The notes under the pieces: model-generated
The model's input: the letters and a program-made list of their open reading frames with translations, nothing else
Databases searched by the model: none
Told to the model about the DNA's origin: nothing
Shown: piece after piece, positions 28,743 to 37,703 of the stretch
How positions within the stretch are numbered: the stretch's first letter is position 1
Layout of the letters: each line of letters opens with the position of its first letter
Program-made: the position numbers and the translations under genes
Assembly (NCBI RefSeq): GCF_020148005.1
Contig: NZ_JAGXFD010000001.1
Span: forward strand, 430,549 to 494,548
Length of the DNA stretch: 64,000 nt
Source of the DNA: Modicisalibacter tunisiensis
GTDB lineage: Bacteria; Pseudomonadota; Gammaproteobacteria; Pseudomonadales; Halomonadaceae
Direction: 5' to 3'

Positions 28743-28901
28743 GCAATCGCAGTTGGCTTCGACGAGGGCGCCGGAGGCAGGCTGGAGAGGAGGTCCGATG
28801 CCAGGGACGGCATCGGTAGCGCCCAGGTAAGGGTTTACAGCGCCTCCTCGCAGGCCTGCCGTAGGCTCAGCCCAAGCCATGTTTCAGTTATCTGCAATAG
28901 C
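28743..28901. repeat. structured dispersed repeat, copy B
   Basis: This is the second copy of the element at 4629-4785. Outer arms 28743-28752 and 28892-28901 pair at 8 of 10 positions. The next stem (28771-28781 with 28855-28865) is mostly paired. The central hairpin CCGATGCC/GGCATCGG (28795-28802, 28809-28816) is perfect although its sequence differs almost entirely from copy A. The adjoining TAGCGCCCAGG, AAGGGT and AGCGCC blocks are conserved. It fills most of the rpsU-tsaD divergent region, which otherwise holds no gene. Confidence 0.75.
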
Positions 28902-28973
28902 CCTGGCTCGCGCCCTGCCGAGGGATCGCCGAAAAGGTTAGAATGCCCCTTTCACCGATCGACGAGCCGAACC

Positions 28974-30011
28974 ATGCGCGTACTGGGGATCGAAACCTCC
29001 TGCGACGAAACCGGTGTCGCCCTCTACGACACCGAGCACGGCCTGCTGGCCGACGCCCTCTACAGCCAGATCGCGATGCACGCCGACTTCGGCGGCGTCG
29101 TGCCGGAACTCGCCTCCCGCGACCACACCCGCAAGCTGCTGCCGCTGATCCAGCAAGTGCTCGACGATGCCCGCCTGTCCCGCGGCGATCTCGACGGCAT
29201 CGCCTACACCGCCGGGCCCGGCCTGGTCGGCGCGCTGATGGTCGGCGCCACCACCGCCCACGGCCTGGCTCGTGCCCTGGACCTGCCGGTGCTCGGCGTG
29301 CATCACATGGAAGGTCACCTGCTGGCGCCGATGCTCGAGGCCGACCCGCCCGCCTTTCCCTTCGTCGCCCTGCTGGTCTCCGGCGGCCATACCCAGCTGG
29401 TGGCAGTGAAGGGGCTCGGCGACTATCGCCTGCTCGGCGAGTCGGTCGACGATGCCGCCGGCGAGGCCTTCGACAAGGCTGCCAAGATGCTCGAGCTGCC
29501 CTACCCCGGCGGCCCGCAGGTGGCGAAGCTGGCCGAATCCGGCGACCCGGGGCGCTTTCGCTTCCCGCGACCGATGACCGATCGCCCCGGGCTCGACTTC
29601 AGCTTCTCGGGGCTCAAGACCCACACCCTGACCACCGCCCGCGCCCTGCGCGAGGCCGGCGAGCTCGACGACCAGGGGCGCGCCGACATCGCCCGGGCCT
29701 TCGAGGACGCGGTGGTCGACACCCTGGTGATCAAGTGCCGCCGCGCGCTGGACGAGACCGGCCTCAAGCGGCTGGTGGTGGCCGGCGGGGTGAGCGCCAA
29801 CCGGCGCCTGCGCGAGCGGCTCGACGCCGAGCTGACCAAGCGCCGCGCCCGCGCCTACTACCCCCGGGGCCGCTTCTGCACCGACAACGGCGCGATGATC
29901 GCCTACGTGGGCGCCCAGCGCCTGCTGGCCGGGGAGCGTGACGCCGACGCCATGCGCGCCGTGCCGCGCTGGCCGCTGGCCGAGCTGACCGCCCCGACCA
30001 TTGCGTCCTGA
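28974..30011 (+). CDS. tsaD: tRNA N6-adenosine threonylcarbamoyltransferase TsaD
   Basis: The 345-residue ASKHA-fold enzyme transfers the threonylcarbamoyl group to A37 of tRNAs reading ANN codons, working with TsaB, TsaE and TsaC. Metal ligands His111 and His115 (HHMEGH), the IETSCDETG start, [10 protein letters not shown] and the C-terminal [10 protein letters not shown] are all present. The last few residues (TAPTIAS) look atypical. The following 110 bp contain a near-perfect copy of the gene's own 3' end, whose alternative ending (LTPPRGER) looks more like the original terminus. The ATG follows a GACGAG-type site. It is divergent from rpsU. Confidence 0.95.
   Translation: MRVLGIETSCDETGVALYDTEHGLLADALYSQIAMHADFGGVVPELASRDHTRKLLPLIQQVLDDARLSRGDLDGIAYTAGPGLVGALMVGATTAHGLARALDLPVLGVHHMEGHLLAPMLEADPPAFPFVALLVSGGHTQLVAVKGLGDYRLLGESVDDAAGEAFDKAAKMLELPYPGGPQVAKLAESGDPGRFRFPRPMTDRPGLDFSFSGLKTHTLTTARALREAGELDDQGRADIARAFEDAVVDTLVIKCRRALDETGLKRLVVAGGVSANRRLRERLDAELTKRRARAYYPRGRFCTDNGAMIAYVGAQRLLAGERDADAMRAVPRWPLAELTAPTIAS
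29911..29989 (+). repeat. 79-bp direct repeat, copy inside tsaD
   Basis: This segment within the last codons of tsaD is repeated 136 bp downstream at 30047-30125 with two mismatches in 79 bases. Because 136 is not a multiple of three, the second copy is out of frame with tsaD. Confidence 0.9.
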
Positions 30012-30046
30012 AACGACAGGCGATGATCGCGCTCTCCATAACTCCA

Positions 30047-30125
30047 GCGCCCAGCGCCTGCTGGCCGGCGAGCGCGACGCCGACGCCATGCGCGCCGTGC
30101 CGCGCTGGCCGCTGGCCGAGCTGAC
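30047..30125 (+). repeat. tsaD: 79-bp direct repeat, untranslated copy of the tsaD 3' end
   Basis: This is a near-identical copy of 29911-29989 lying after the tsaD stop. It continues into a short in-frame tail (encoding LTPPRGER then TGA at 30145-30147) that plausibly was the original end of the gene. Similarity extends weakly upstream, with GGCGATGATCGC at about 30019 resembling GGCGCGATGATCGC in tsaD. It fits a tandem duplication, or an assembly artefact. Confidence 0.85.
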
Positions 30126-30153
30126 GCCGCCGCGCGGCGAGCGCTGAGCGCGT

Positions 30154-30750
30154 TCAGTGCTCGCCAAGGTCGGGACCGCTACGCCCCAGCCGGCGAATGT
30201 TCCAGGCATGGCGCAGCAGCACCAGCGCCGCCAGCACGCCGATCACGCCGACGTACTCGGGGGCCAGCCACAGGCCGAGCAGCGGCGCGGCCAGGGCGCT
30301 GACCAGCGACGCCACGGCCGCCGTGCGCACCCGCCAGGCCAGCAGTGCCCAGAGCGTCGCGCAGCTCAGCGCCACCCAGGGGGCCAGCACCAGCAACACG
30401 CCGAAGGCGCTGGCCACCGCCTTGCCGCCGCGAAAGCCGTACCACAGCGGGTAGCTGTGCCCCAGCAGCACCCCGAAGCCGACCACGCCCTGCGCCCAGG
30501 GCGGCAGCTCGGCGGCCCGGGCCAGCCACAGCACCGGCATGCCCTTGGCGGCGTCGACGGCCAGCGTCGCCAGCGCGAGCCGCGCGCCGTGCAGGCGCAG
30601 CACGTTGGAGAAGCCGGGATTGCCCGAACCCGAGACACGCGGGTCCGCGACGCCGGCCAGCCGACAGACCCACACGGCGCCCAGCAGGGTGCCGCAGGCA
30701 TAGCCCAGCCCGGCGAGAACGACGAGGGCGAGAACGAGAGCATCAGGCAT
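30154..30750 (-). CDS. plsY: acyl-phosphate glycerol-3-phosphate acyltransferase PlsY
   Basis: The 198-residue inner-membrane enzyme has about five hydrophobic helices. It transfers the acyl group from acyl-phosphate to glycerol 3-phosphate, making lysophosphatidate. Family motifs are present: SGNPGFSNVLRLHG (phosphate loop; SGNxGxTNxxR in most members), VDAAKGMP, and GHSYPLWYGFRGGKAVA. The start at 30750 precedes the first helix (MPDALVLALVVLAGL). It is divergent from folB, the common order in gammaproteobacteria, and converges on the tsaD remnant. Confidence 0.95.
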   Translation of the reverse strand: MPDALVLALVVLAGLGYACGTLLGAVWVCRLAGVADPRVSGSGNPGFSNVLRLHGARLALATLAVDAAKGMPVLWLARAAELPPWAQGVVGFGVLLGHSYPLWYGFRGGKAVASAFGVLLVLAPWVALSCATLWALLAWRVRTAAVASLVSALAAPLLGLWLAPEYVGVIGVLAALVLLRHAWNIRRLGRSGPDLGEH

Positions 30751-30801
30751 GGCGGCAATCCGGAACGCGGCGGCACCCGAGATTCTGCCATGGCGATTCG
30801 G

Positions 30802-30807
30802 TACAAT
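30802..30807 (+). promoter_or_regulatory. putative folB promoter, -10 element
   Basis: TACAAT lies 31 bp upstream of the folB GTG start on the plus strand in the 87-bp plsY-folB gap. No good -35 hexamer was found. Confidence 0.35.
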
Positions 30808-30837
30808 CGACGCTTTACCCATCAGCGGGAGAACGAC

Positions 30838-31191
30838 GTGGACCGCGTGCTGATCGAAGGGCTGACGGTGGAGACGGTGATCGGCGTCTACGACTGGGAG
30901 CGCACCATCCGCCAGCGTCTCGAGCTCGACCTGGAGCTGGCCACCGACATCCGCCCCGCCGCGGCGGACGACGACCTGACCCACACCCTCGACTATGCCG
31001 CCATCTGCGAAGCCATCGCCGGCTTCGCCGCGGCGAGCCGCTTCGGCCTGGTCGAGACCTTCGCCGAGCGTCTCGCCGCGCACCTGCGCGAGGCCTTCGG
31101 CATCAGCGGGCTGCGCCTCACCGTGCGCAAGCCCGGCGCCGTCGCCGCCGCCCGCGCGGTGGGCGTGAGCATCGAGCGGGGGACCCTCTGA
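30838..31191 (+). CDS. folB: dihydroneopterin aldolase
   Basis: The 117-residue folate-pathway enzyme cleaves dihydroneopterin to 6-hydroxymethyl-dihydropterin and glycolaldehyde. The pterin-binding features are present: VIGVYDWER near residues 14-22, DYAAICEAI in the middle, and the lysine in LTVRKPGAV near 98. The start is taken as GTG at 30838, because GGGAGA lies about six bases upstream and the family begins at this point (MDRVLIEGL). Its stop overlaps the folK start (TGATG), so the next pathway enzyme is translationally coupled. Confidence 0.95.
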   Translation: MDRVLIEGLTVETVIGVYDWERTIRQRLELDLELATDIRPAAADDDLTHTLDYAAICEAIAGFAAASRFGLVETFAERLAAHLREAFGISGLRLTVRKPGAVAAARAVGVSIERGTL

Positions 31192-31730
31192 TGGCGCGCG
31201 TGGTGGTCAGCATCGGCAGCAACATCGAGCGCGAGCACCATGTGTGCCGCTGCCTGGATGCGCTGGATGCCGCCTTCGCGAACCTGCGCCTGTCCCGGGT
31301 CTTCGAGAGCGTGCCGGTCGGGTTCGAGGATGGGCGCAACTTCTACAACCTGGTCGCGGCCGTCGACAGCGAGGCCACGGTGGGCGAACTGCGGGCCTGG
31401 TGCAAGCGCCTGGAGTTCGTCCACGGCCGCCGCCCGGACAGCCCCAAGTACAGCCCCCGGCGCCTCGATGTCGATCTGCTCACGGTGGGCGAGCTGACCG
31501 GGCACATCGACGGCGTCGACCTGCCCCGCGACGAGATCCTCACCAGCGCCTTCGTCCTGCAGCCGCTCGCCGAACTGCTGCCGGAGGCCCGCCACCCAGG
31601 CCGCGGCGAGCGCTACGCCGACCTGTGGTCGCGCTTCGACGCCGGCGACCAGCCGTTGTGGCCGGTCGCCTTCACCTGGCGCGGCCGGCGCATCTCGAGC
31701 CCCGACCCGGCGCCCGCCTCCGGCCGATGA
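31191..31730 (+). CDS. folK: 2-amino-4-hydroxy-6-hydroxymethyldihydropteridine diphosphokinase
   Basis: The 179-residue HPPK takes the FolB product and pyrophosphorylates it with ATP in folate synthesis. Conserved motifs are VVSIGSNIERE at the start, FYNLVAAV near 57, and PRRLDVDLL near 90, which holds the metal-binding aspartates. It directly follows folB with a 1-bp overlap. The C-terminal 20 residues are Pro/Arg-rich and not conserved. Confidence 0.94.
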   Translation: MARVVVSIGSNIEREHHVCRCLDALDAAFANLRLSRVFESVPVGFEDGRNFYNLVAAVDSEATVGELRAWCKRLEFVHGRRPDSPKYSPRRLDVDLLTVGELTGHIDGVDLPRDEILTSAFVLQPLAELLPEARHPGRGERYADLWSRFDAGDQPLWPVAFTWRGRRISSPDPAPASGR

Positions 31731-31745
31731 TGTCGCGGGGACGAT

Positions 31746-32888
31746 TCATGCCACGTCCAGCGCCGCGGCGATCGCCGCCTGCCGCCGCCGGGCGAGCTCC
31801 GCGCCCAGCGCCCCGCCCTTGAAGCCCTCGTCGAGCAGATCCCGCGGCGACACCGCGGCCGCCGCCCGCCAGGCCCGCGAGACGGGCACGGCCAGCGCGG
31901 CGTGCTCGCGCTCGAGCAGGGCCAGCAGCGGTGCCACCCGCTCGCTGCGCCGCCAGGCATCGATGCCGTCGAGCCAGGCGCGAAGCCGCTCGGCGGTCAG
32001 TGCCTGCGGCGTCGACGCCTCCCGCCACAGCCGCCGGGTCAGCGCCACCTGACGCGCCAGGTCGGAAAAGGCGTTGGGCACCTTGAGCCGGGCCTGCAGC
32101 GCCGCCCGCGCCGGGTCGTCGAGAGACTCGCAGAGCCGCGCCCAGCGCCACTGTGCCGACGTGCCAGCCTCGGTTTCCGGCAGACGCTCGAGGCGCGCCA
32201 GGGCCGCTTCGAGCACGGTCCGGTCGGCGGCCAGTTCGGGCATCAGCACGGCGAGCGCGCCGCAGTCCATCAGGCAGGCGAAATAGGCCGCCGCGTCCCG
32301 CTCGCCCAGCGCCTTCTCGGTTTCGGTCCATACCCGTTCGGCCACCAGGTGAGCAAGCTCGCCGCTCTCGGCCAGCCGGCGCATCAGCGCGACGGTGTCG
32401 TCGGCGATGCGAAAGCCCAGCGAACGATAGCGGGCCAGAAAGCGCGCCGTGCGCAGCACCCGCAGCGGGTCCTCGACGAAGGCCGGGGAGACGTGGCGCA
32501 ACCGCCGTGCCGCGAGATCGACGCGGCCGTGGAAGGGGTCGACCAGGGTGCCGTCCGGCGACTCGGCCATGGCGTTGATGGTCAGGTCGCGCCGCTCGAG
32601 ATCCTCCTCGAGCGTCACCGACGGGTCGGCATGGACCACGAAGCCGGTATAGCCGTGGCCCTGCTTGCGCTCGGTACGCGCCAGGGCATATTCCTCGTGG
32701 GTCTCGGGATGCAGGAACACCGGAAAGTCGCGTCCCACCGGCTTGAAGCCGCGCCGGGTCATGGCCTCCGGCGTGGCCCCCACCACCACCCAGTCCCGAT
32801 CGACCACCGGCCGGCCGAGCAGCGCATCGCGCACCGCGCCGCCCACCCGGTAGACCGCGAGCCCGTCGAGACGCGGGTCGCGGGTCAT
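31746..32888 (-). CDS. cca: CCA tRNA nucleotidyltransferase
   Basis: The 380-residue class II enzyme adds or repairs the CCA end of tRNAs. The nucleotidyltransferase head carries [13 protein letters not shown] and the metal pair in VDRDWVVVG. It is followed by [10 protein letters not shown] and the [15 protein letters not shown] block that selects CTP/ATP. Unlike E. coli Cca (412 residues), the C-terminal region shows no HD phosphohydrolase motif, so the extra phosphatase activities are probably missing. It overlaps glpE by four bases. It converges on folK across 15 bp. Confidence 0.94.
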   Translation of the reverse strand: MTRDPRLDGLAVYRVGGAVRDALLGRPVVDRDWVVVGATPEAMTRRGFKPVGRDFPVFLHPETHEEYALARTERKQGHGYTGFVVHADPSVTLEEDLERRDLTINAMAESPDGTLVDPFHGRVDLAARRLRHVSPAFVEDPLRVLRTARFLARYRSLGFRIADDTVALMRRLAESGELAHLVAERVWTETEKALGERDAAAYFACLMDCGALAVLMPELAADRTVLEAALARLERLPETEAGTSAQWRWARLCESLDDPARAALQARLKVPNAFSDLARQVALTRRLWREASTPQALTAERLRAWLDGIDAWRRSERVAPLLALLEREHAALAVPVSRAWRAAAAVSPRDLLDEGFKGGALGAELARRRQAAIAAALDVA

Positions 32889-33214
32889 CGCGCGACCCGC
32901 TGCGGGTGGCGGTGCTCCCAGTCGGTGAAGCCGCCGTCGAGGCTGTAGACACGCTCGAAGCCCTGTCCCGCCAGCCAGGTCGCGGCCTGCTGGCTGGAAT
33001 GGCCGTGGTAGCAGACCACCACCAGGGTCGCGTCGTGGGGCGTGGCGTCGATCAGCTCGCCGACGGTGGCGTTGTCGACGTGGCGGCTGCCGGGGATGTG
33101 CCCGCGCGAGAAGCTCAGCGGGTCACGGATGTCGACCAGAGTCACGGCGGCGCCCTCGTCCAGCCAGCGGGTCAGGGTGGCGTGATCGAGGTGTTCGAAG
33201 GCGGGTTGCGTCAT
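32885..33214 (-). CDS. glpE: thiosulfate sulfurtransferase GlpE-type rhodanese
   Basis: The 109-residue single-domain rhodanese has the catalytic cysteine in the loop CYHGHSSQ near residue 69, the same loop sequence class as GlpE. It transfers sulfane sulfur from thiosulfate to acceptors such as cyanide or thioredoxin in the cytoplasm. The conserved [17 protein letters not shown] segment lies near the N-terminus. It sits between apaH and cca on one strand and overlaps cca by ATGA. Confidence 0.92.
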   Translation of the reverse strand: MTQPAFEHLDHATLTRWLDEGAAVTLVDIRDPLSFSRGHIPGSRHVDNATVGELIDATPHDATLVVVCYHGHSSQQAATWLAGQGFERVYSLDGGFTDWEHRHPQRVAR

Positions 33215-33247
33215 GCAGACCTCCCGGGAAAGTGTGCGGGCGACGCG

Positions 33248-34075
33248 TCAGCGCCGCGTCGTGCAGGGTACGCTGACCCGTGTGCCGTCGGCCAGGTCCA
33301 GGGCGGTGAGAGAGCCGCCCCACACGCAGCCGGTGTCCAGCGCCTCGACCCGCACCGCGGCCTGCGGCGCCTGCCCTTCCAGCGCCGCCCAGTGGCCGAA
33401 CAGGATGCGCGGATCGTCGTCGCGGGCATAGCGGAACCAGGGGGCATAGCCCGGCGGCGCCGAGTCCAGCCCCTCCTTGGCGTCGAAGTCGAGCGTGCCG
33501 TCGGCGGCGATGAAGCGCATGCGGGTGAAGACGTTGACGATCGCCCGCAGCCGGTCGACGCCCGTCAGGTCGTCGCGCCAGCGCGCCGGGGTGTTGCCGT
33601 AGAGTTGCGTGAGAAACTCGCCGGCCCGCTCGCCACGCAGGCAGGCGGCGACCTCGTCGGCCAGCGTGCGGGCCTGGTCGAGTCCCCAGTGCGGCAGCAG
33701 CCCGGCATGGGTCATGAGGGTGCGGTCGGCGGTGCCGCGACCGTCGTCGACCCACAGCGGGCAGCCCTGCAGCCAGTCGAGCAGTGCCGTGGCGTCGGGT
33801 GCCTCGAGAATCGGCGCCAGGGTGTCCTTGCGCTTGAGCCCCTGCCCGCCGCGCGCCACGGCCAGCAGGTGCAGGTCGTGATTGCCCAGCACCACGCGCG
33901 CCGCATCGCCCAGCGCGGCCACTTCGCGCAGGCAGGCCAGCGAGCCCGGGCCGCGGTTGACCAGGTCGCCGGCGATCCACAGGGTGTCGCGGCCCGGGTC
34001 GAAGCTCAGTCGCTCGAGCAGGGCGACGAACTCGGCATGGCAGCCCTGCAGGTCTCCGATGGCATAGGTCGGCAT
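33248..34075 (-). CDS. apaH: symmetrical bis(5'-nucleosyl)-tetraphosphatase
   Basis: The 275-residue metallophosphatase splits Ap4A to two ADP and removes Np4-type caps from RNA. The three metal motifs are present: IGDLQGCH at residues 6-13, AGDLVNRGP near 36 and GNHDLHLL near 65. It follows apaG in the conserved surA-pdxA-rsmA-apaG-apaH order seen in enterobacteria and relatives. Confidence 0.96.
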   Translation of the reverse strand: MPTYAIGDLQGCHAEFVALLERLSFDPGRDTLWIAGDLVNRGPGSLACLREVAALGDAARVVLGNHDLHLLAVARGGQGLKRKDTLAPILEAPDATALLDWLQGCPLWVDDGRGTADRTLMTHAGLLPHWGLDQARTLADEVAACLRGERAGEFLTQLYGNTPARWRDDLTGVDRLRAIVNVFTRMRFIAADGTLDFDAKEGLDSAPPGYAPWFRYARDDDPRILFGHWAALEGQAPQAAVRVEALDTGCVWGGSLTALDLADGTRVSVPCTTRR

Positions 34076-34105
34076 GAAATCCTCGCACTCGGGTCGGTGA
34101 AACCG

Positions 34106-34492
34106 TCAGTGAACTTGGTTGGGGCCGGCCAGGCGGAACGGCGCGATGGGCACCTCGAAGGGCCGGCTGGCGGCCGTGTCCAGGCAGGTATAGGCCCCTT
34201 CCATGACCCCCACCGGCGCTTCCATGACGGCGCGGCTGGTATAGCGGAAGGTCTGCCCCGGGGCGATCATCGGCTGCTTGCCGACCACCCCCTTGCCGCG
34301 CACCTCCCGCACCTGGCCGCTGCCCTGGGTGATCCGCCAGTAACGCGCCAGCAGCTGGATCGACTGCGACGAATGGTTGTGCACGGTGATGGTGTAGCTG
34401 AAGACGTAGCGCTGCTCGGCGGGCGATGATTCATCGGCCCGGTACTGCGGCACCACATCGACATGCACGGCCTCGCTCAACGCCTCGATCAC
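34106..34492 (-). CDS. apaG: ApaG domain protein (Co2+/Mg2+ efflux protein ApaG)
   Basis: The 128-residue fibronectin-III-like protein has the typical [20 protein letters not shown] block and a C-terminal GVMEGAYTC. Its biochemical role is unsettled; mutants in other bacteria show metal-sensitivity phenotypes. The start is GTG at 34492, overlapping the rsmA stop as GTGA, so translation is coupled. It belongs to the rsmA-apaG-apaH cluster. Confidence 0.94.
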   Translation of the reverse strand: MIEALSEAVHVDVVPQYRADESSPAEQRYVFSYTITVHNHSSQSIQLLARYWRITQGSGQVREVRGKGVVGKQPMIAPGQTFRYTSRAVMEAPVGVMEGAYTCLDTAASRPFEVPIAPFRLAGPNQVH

Positions 34493-35310
34493 GATGCTTC
34501 TCCCGCCAGGTAGTTGGTGATGGCGACCAGTTCGGCCACGCTCAGGGTCTGCGGCCGCCGCGAGGGATCGATGCCCAGTGCCTCGAGCGCTTCGCCGGAC
34601 AGCCGCCCCTTGAGGTTGTTGCGCAGCGTCTTGCGCCGCTGATTGAAGGCCTCGCGCACCATGTCGGCGAACAGCGCCTCGTCCGTCGCCGGATGCGGCA
34701 GCTCGGCGTGGGGCTCCAGCCGCACGATCGCGGAATCCACCTTGGGCCGCGGCGTGAACGCCTCGGGCGGCACGGTGAACAGCGCCGTCACGCGGCAGTG
34801 ATACTGGGCCATGATCGACAGCCGCCCCCAGTCGGTGCTGCCGGGCGTGGCAGCCAGCCGGTCCACCACTTCCTTCTGCAGCATGAAGTGCATGTCGGCG
34901 ATCGCCGCGCGCGACTCGAGCAGATGGAAGATCAGCGGCGTGGAGATGTTGTAGGGCAGGTTGCCCACCACCCGCAGCGGCTCGCCGTCACCGCGCAGTG
35001 CCGCGAAGTCCAGGGTCAGGGCGTCGCCCTCGTGGATCACGAACTCGGGATGGTTGAAGAACTGCACGCGCAGGCCCGGGATCAGGTCGCGGTCCAGCTC
35101 GATCACCTCCAGCACGCCGTCGGTCGCCTCGACCAGCGGCTCGGTCAGGGCCCCCTGGCCGGGGCCAATCTCGACCAGGCGCTGCCCGGGGCGCGGCGCG
35201 ATGGCGCGCACGATGCGCGAGATGACGCCCGGGTCGCGCAGGAAGTTCTGGCCGAAGCGCTTGCGGGCGCGGTGCCGGGGCGGCCGAGTGTCGGTGGTGC
35301 GAGAAGGCAT
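34489..35310 (-). CDS. rsmA: 16S rRNA (adenine1518-N6/adenine1519-N6)-dimethyltransferase
   Basis: The 273-residue KsgA/RsmA enzyme makes N6,N6-dimethyladenosine at the two adjacent adenines near the 3' end of 16S rRNA during 30S maturation. The SAM site is [11 protein letters not shown] and the catalytic motif is NLPYNIS; the N-terminus [11 protein letters not shown] is characteristic. Loss confers kasugamycin resistance in E. coli. It overlaps apaG by four bases and follows pdxA by 52 bp. Confidence 0.97.
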   Translation of the reverse strand: MPSRTTDTRPPRHRARKRFGQNFLRDPGVISRIVRAIAPRPGQRLVEIGPGQGALTEPLVEATDGVLEVIELDRDLIPGLRVQFFNHPEFVIHEGDALTLDFAALRGDGEPLRVVGNLPYNISTPLIFHLLESRAAIADMHFMLQKEVVDRLAATPGSTDWGRLSIMAQYHCRVTALFTVPPEAFTPRPKVDSAIVRLEPHAELPHPATDEALFADMVREAFNQRRKTLRNNLKGRLSGEALEALGIDPSRRPQTLSVAELVAITNYLAGEAS

Positions 35311-35362
35311 CGAAAGCGAATTCCTTGGATAAGACGAACGTCGGGCGAACCGCCGGGCAGCA

Positions 35363-36385
35363 TCAGGCCCGACGGGCTCGCGCCATGTCGGCGGCCATGC
35401 TCAGCGCGACCTGCAGGCTGCCCGTGTCGGCGCGGCCGCTGCCGGCCAGGTCGAGCGCCGTGCCGTGATCCACCGAGGTACGGATGATCGGCAGCCCCAG
35501 GGTGATGTTGGCGGCGCGGCCGAAGCCGGCGTACTTGAGCACCGGCAGCCCCTGGTCATGATACATCGCCAGCACCGCATCGATCCCGTGCAGGTGGCGC
35601 GGGGTGAACAGGGTGTCCGCCGGCAGCGGGCCGACGAGATCGAGACCGCCCTCGCGCAGCCGCGCCAGGGTGGGCGCGATCACCTCGATCTCCTCGCGGC
35701 CCAGGTGCCCGCCCTCGCCGGCATGGGGATTGAGGCCGCACACCGCGATGCGCGGCCGGGCAATGCCGAACTGGCGCTTGAGATCCGCATCGAGAATCGT
35801 CAGCACGCGGCTCAGCCCCTCGGTGTCGATGGCATCGGCCACCTCGCGCAGCGGCAGATGGGTGGTGGCCAGCGCCACGCGCAGCGCGCGACCGCCATCG
35901 CCGTGAGCCAGCCGGGTGGCGAGCATCATCACCACCTCGTCGACACCGCAGGCGTCGCGCAGGTACTCGGTATGTCCGGTGAAACCGGGGTGGCCGCCGT
36001 CGATGATCACGCCCTTGTGCAGCGGCGCGGTGACCATCGCCTGGGCGCGGCCGTCACGGCAGGCGGCGATGGCCACGTCGAGCGTCTCGAGCACGTAGCC
36101 GGCGTTGGCCGGGTCGAGCACGCCCGGTTCGGCGGGGGCCGCCAGCGCCACCGGCCAGACCGGCAGCACGCCGGGGCGCGGTGCGGGCAGCGCCGTACCG
36201 GGATCGCAGGGTTCGAGCACGAGCTCGAGCCCCAGCTGCCGGGCGCGATCGGCGAGCAGCTGCGGATCGCCGATTGCCACGACCCGCCCGGGCAGCGCCG
36301 ATGCCGTGGCGGCCAGCTGCAGGGTCAGGTCGGGGCCGACACCGGCCGGCTCGCCGGTGGTCAGGGCCAGGACGGGCGCAGGCAT
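35363..36385 (-). CDS. pdxA: 4-hydroxythreonine-4-phosphate dehydrogenase
   Basis: The 340-residue NAD-dependent enzyme of pyridoxal 5'-phosphate synthesis oxidises 4-phosphohydroxy-threonine before condensation by PdxJ. The zinc histidines sit in TGHTEYL (near 138), [11 protein letters not shown] and MYHDQG, all present. The start at 36385 overlaps the surA stop as TGATG; the GTG one codon earlier is an alternative. It lies between surA and rsmA, the usual order. Confidence 0.96.
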   Translation of the reverse strand: MPAPVLALTTGEPAGVGPDLTLQLAATASALPGRVVAIGDPQLLADRARQLGLELVLEPCDPGTALPAPRPGVLPVWPVALAAPAEPGVLDPANAGYVLETLDVAIAACRDGRAQAMVTAPLHKGVIIDGGHPGFTGHTEYLRDACGVDEVVMMLATRLAHGDGGRALRVALATTHLPLREVADAIDTEGLSRVLTILDADLKRQFGIARPRIAVCGLNPHAGEGGHLGREEIEVIAPTLARLREGGLDLVGPLPADTLFTPRHLHGIDAVLAMYHDQGLPVLKYAGFGRAANITLGLPIIRTSVDHGTALDLAGSGRADTGSLQVALSMAADMARARRA

Positions 36386-37686
36386 CACGACCCCTGGTCG
36401 AGACGTTCGTCGACGTAGGCCTCGGCGCGGATCTGCTGCTGCCAGGCCTCGAGCTCGTCGTTGACCTTGCGCTGGAACAGCGTCTGGCGAACCTTGTCGC
36501 GACGGGCCTCGTCGCTCACGTCGCGCTGACGCCGGTTCTCGACCTGGATGATGTGGTAGCCGTAGCGCGAGCGCACCGGCTGGCTGATCTCGCCGACCGC
36601 CAGGCGGTTGGCGGCATCCTCGAAGGCCGGCACCATCTGCCCCGGGCGCACCCAGCCCAGCTCGCCGCCGTTGAGCGCGCTGCCGCGATCGTCGCTAACC
36701 TGCTGGGCGACGCTGGCGAAGTCCTCGCCGCCCATGATGCGCGCCCGGGCCTTCTCGGCGAGCCGCCGGGCCTGATCGGCATCGCGGTTGGGGTTGGTCT
36801 GGATCAGGATGTGGCGGATCTTCTGCTCCTGGACCAGCTTGGGCTGCTGGTCCTGGCCGCCCTTGCGCTCGAGCAGCTTGACCAGATGGAAGCCGCTGGG
36901 GCTGCGCAGCGGCTGGCTGACATCGCCCACCGCCAGCGTGGGCACCACATCGGCGAACACCGTGGGCAGCTCGGCGCCGCTGCGCCAGCCCAGGTCGCCG
37001 CCCTGCAGGGCGTTGGCGCCATCGGATTTCGCGGCCGCGAGCTCGGCGAAGTCGGCACCGCCCTGCAAACGCTGATAGAGCGACTCGGCCTGCTGCTGTG
37101 CCTGACGCACCTGGTCCGGCGACGGCGACTGGGGCAGCGCCACCAGGATGTGGCCCAGATGGTAGCGGACATTGGCGTCGGCCCCCTGCTGCGCCAGGGT
37201 GCGGTCGACCTCCTGATCGGAGATCTTGACCTGGCTGGCCACGCGGCGCTCCTGGAGCTGGCGGATCAGCATCTGGCGACGCACCTGATCGCGCACGTCG
37301 GCCAGCGTCAGGCCGTCCTTCTTCAGGGCCTCGGCGAACTGGTCGAGACTCATGCCGTTGTTCCTGGCGACCGAGCGCACGGCGCGGTTGAGCTCGGTAT
37401 CGTCCACCGTCAGGTTGGCCTTCTTCGCCATCTGCAGCTGGATCTGCTCGAGCACCATGCGGTCGAGCACCTGCTGGCGCAGCACCGAATCCGGCGGCTG
37501 GTCGATGTTGCGCTGGGCCAGCTGGCTGCGCGCCTGGGCCACCCGGTCGGCGAGTTCACTGGCCATGATGGCGTCGTCGTTGACCACCGCGACGATCCGG
37601 TCGAGCGGCTGCTCGGCGGCCGACGCCACGCCGGAGACGGCCAGCACCAGCGCCAGACCGAGCGATGCAAACAGACCTCTGCGCAT
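36385..37686 (-). CDS. surA: periplasmic peptidyl-prolyl isomerase/chaperone SurA
   Basis: The 433-residue protein has a signal peptide cleaved near SGVASAAEQ (about residue 23), an N-terminal chaperone domain, two parvulin (PPIC) domains (about 175-275 and 285-385) and a C-terminal helix. It escorts unfolded outer-membrane proteins, including LptD, to the BAM complex. It lies 17 bp downstream of lptD with a GAGG site before its ATG and overlaps pdxA. The frame is open far upstream, but that part lies in lptD and is not translated. Confidence 0.96.
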   Translation of the reverse strand: MRRGLFASLGLALVLAVSGVASAAEQPLDRIVAVVNDDAIMASELADRVAQARSQLAQRNIDQPPDSVLRQQVLDRMVLEQIQLQMAKKANLTVDDTELNRAVRSVARNNGMSLDQFAEALKKDGLTLADVRDQVRRQMLIRQLQERRVASQVKISDQEVDRTLAQQGADANVRYHLGHILVALPQSPSPDQVRQAQQQAESLYQRLQGGADFAELAAAKSDGANALQGGDLGWRSGAELPTVFADVVPTLAVGDVSQPLRSPSGFHLVKLLERKGGQDQQPKLVQEQKIRHILIQTNPNRDADQARRLAEKARARIMGGEDFASVAQQVSDDRGSALNGGELGWVRPGQMVPAFEDAANRLAVGEISQPVRSRYGYHIIQVENRRQRDVSDEARRDKVRQTLFQRKVNDELEAWQQQIRAEAYVDERLDQGS

Positions 37687-37703
37687 GAAAAACCTCGTTA
37701 CGT

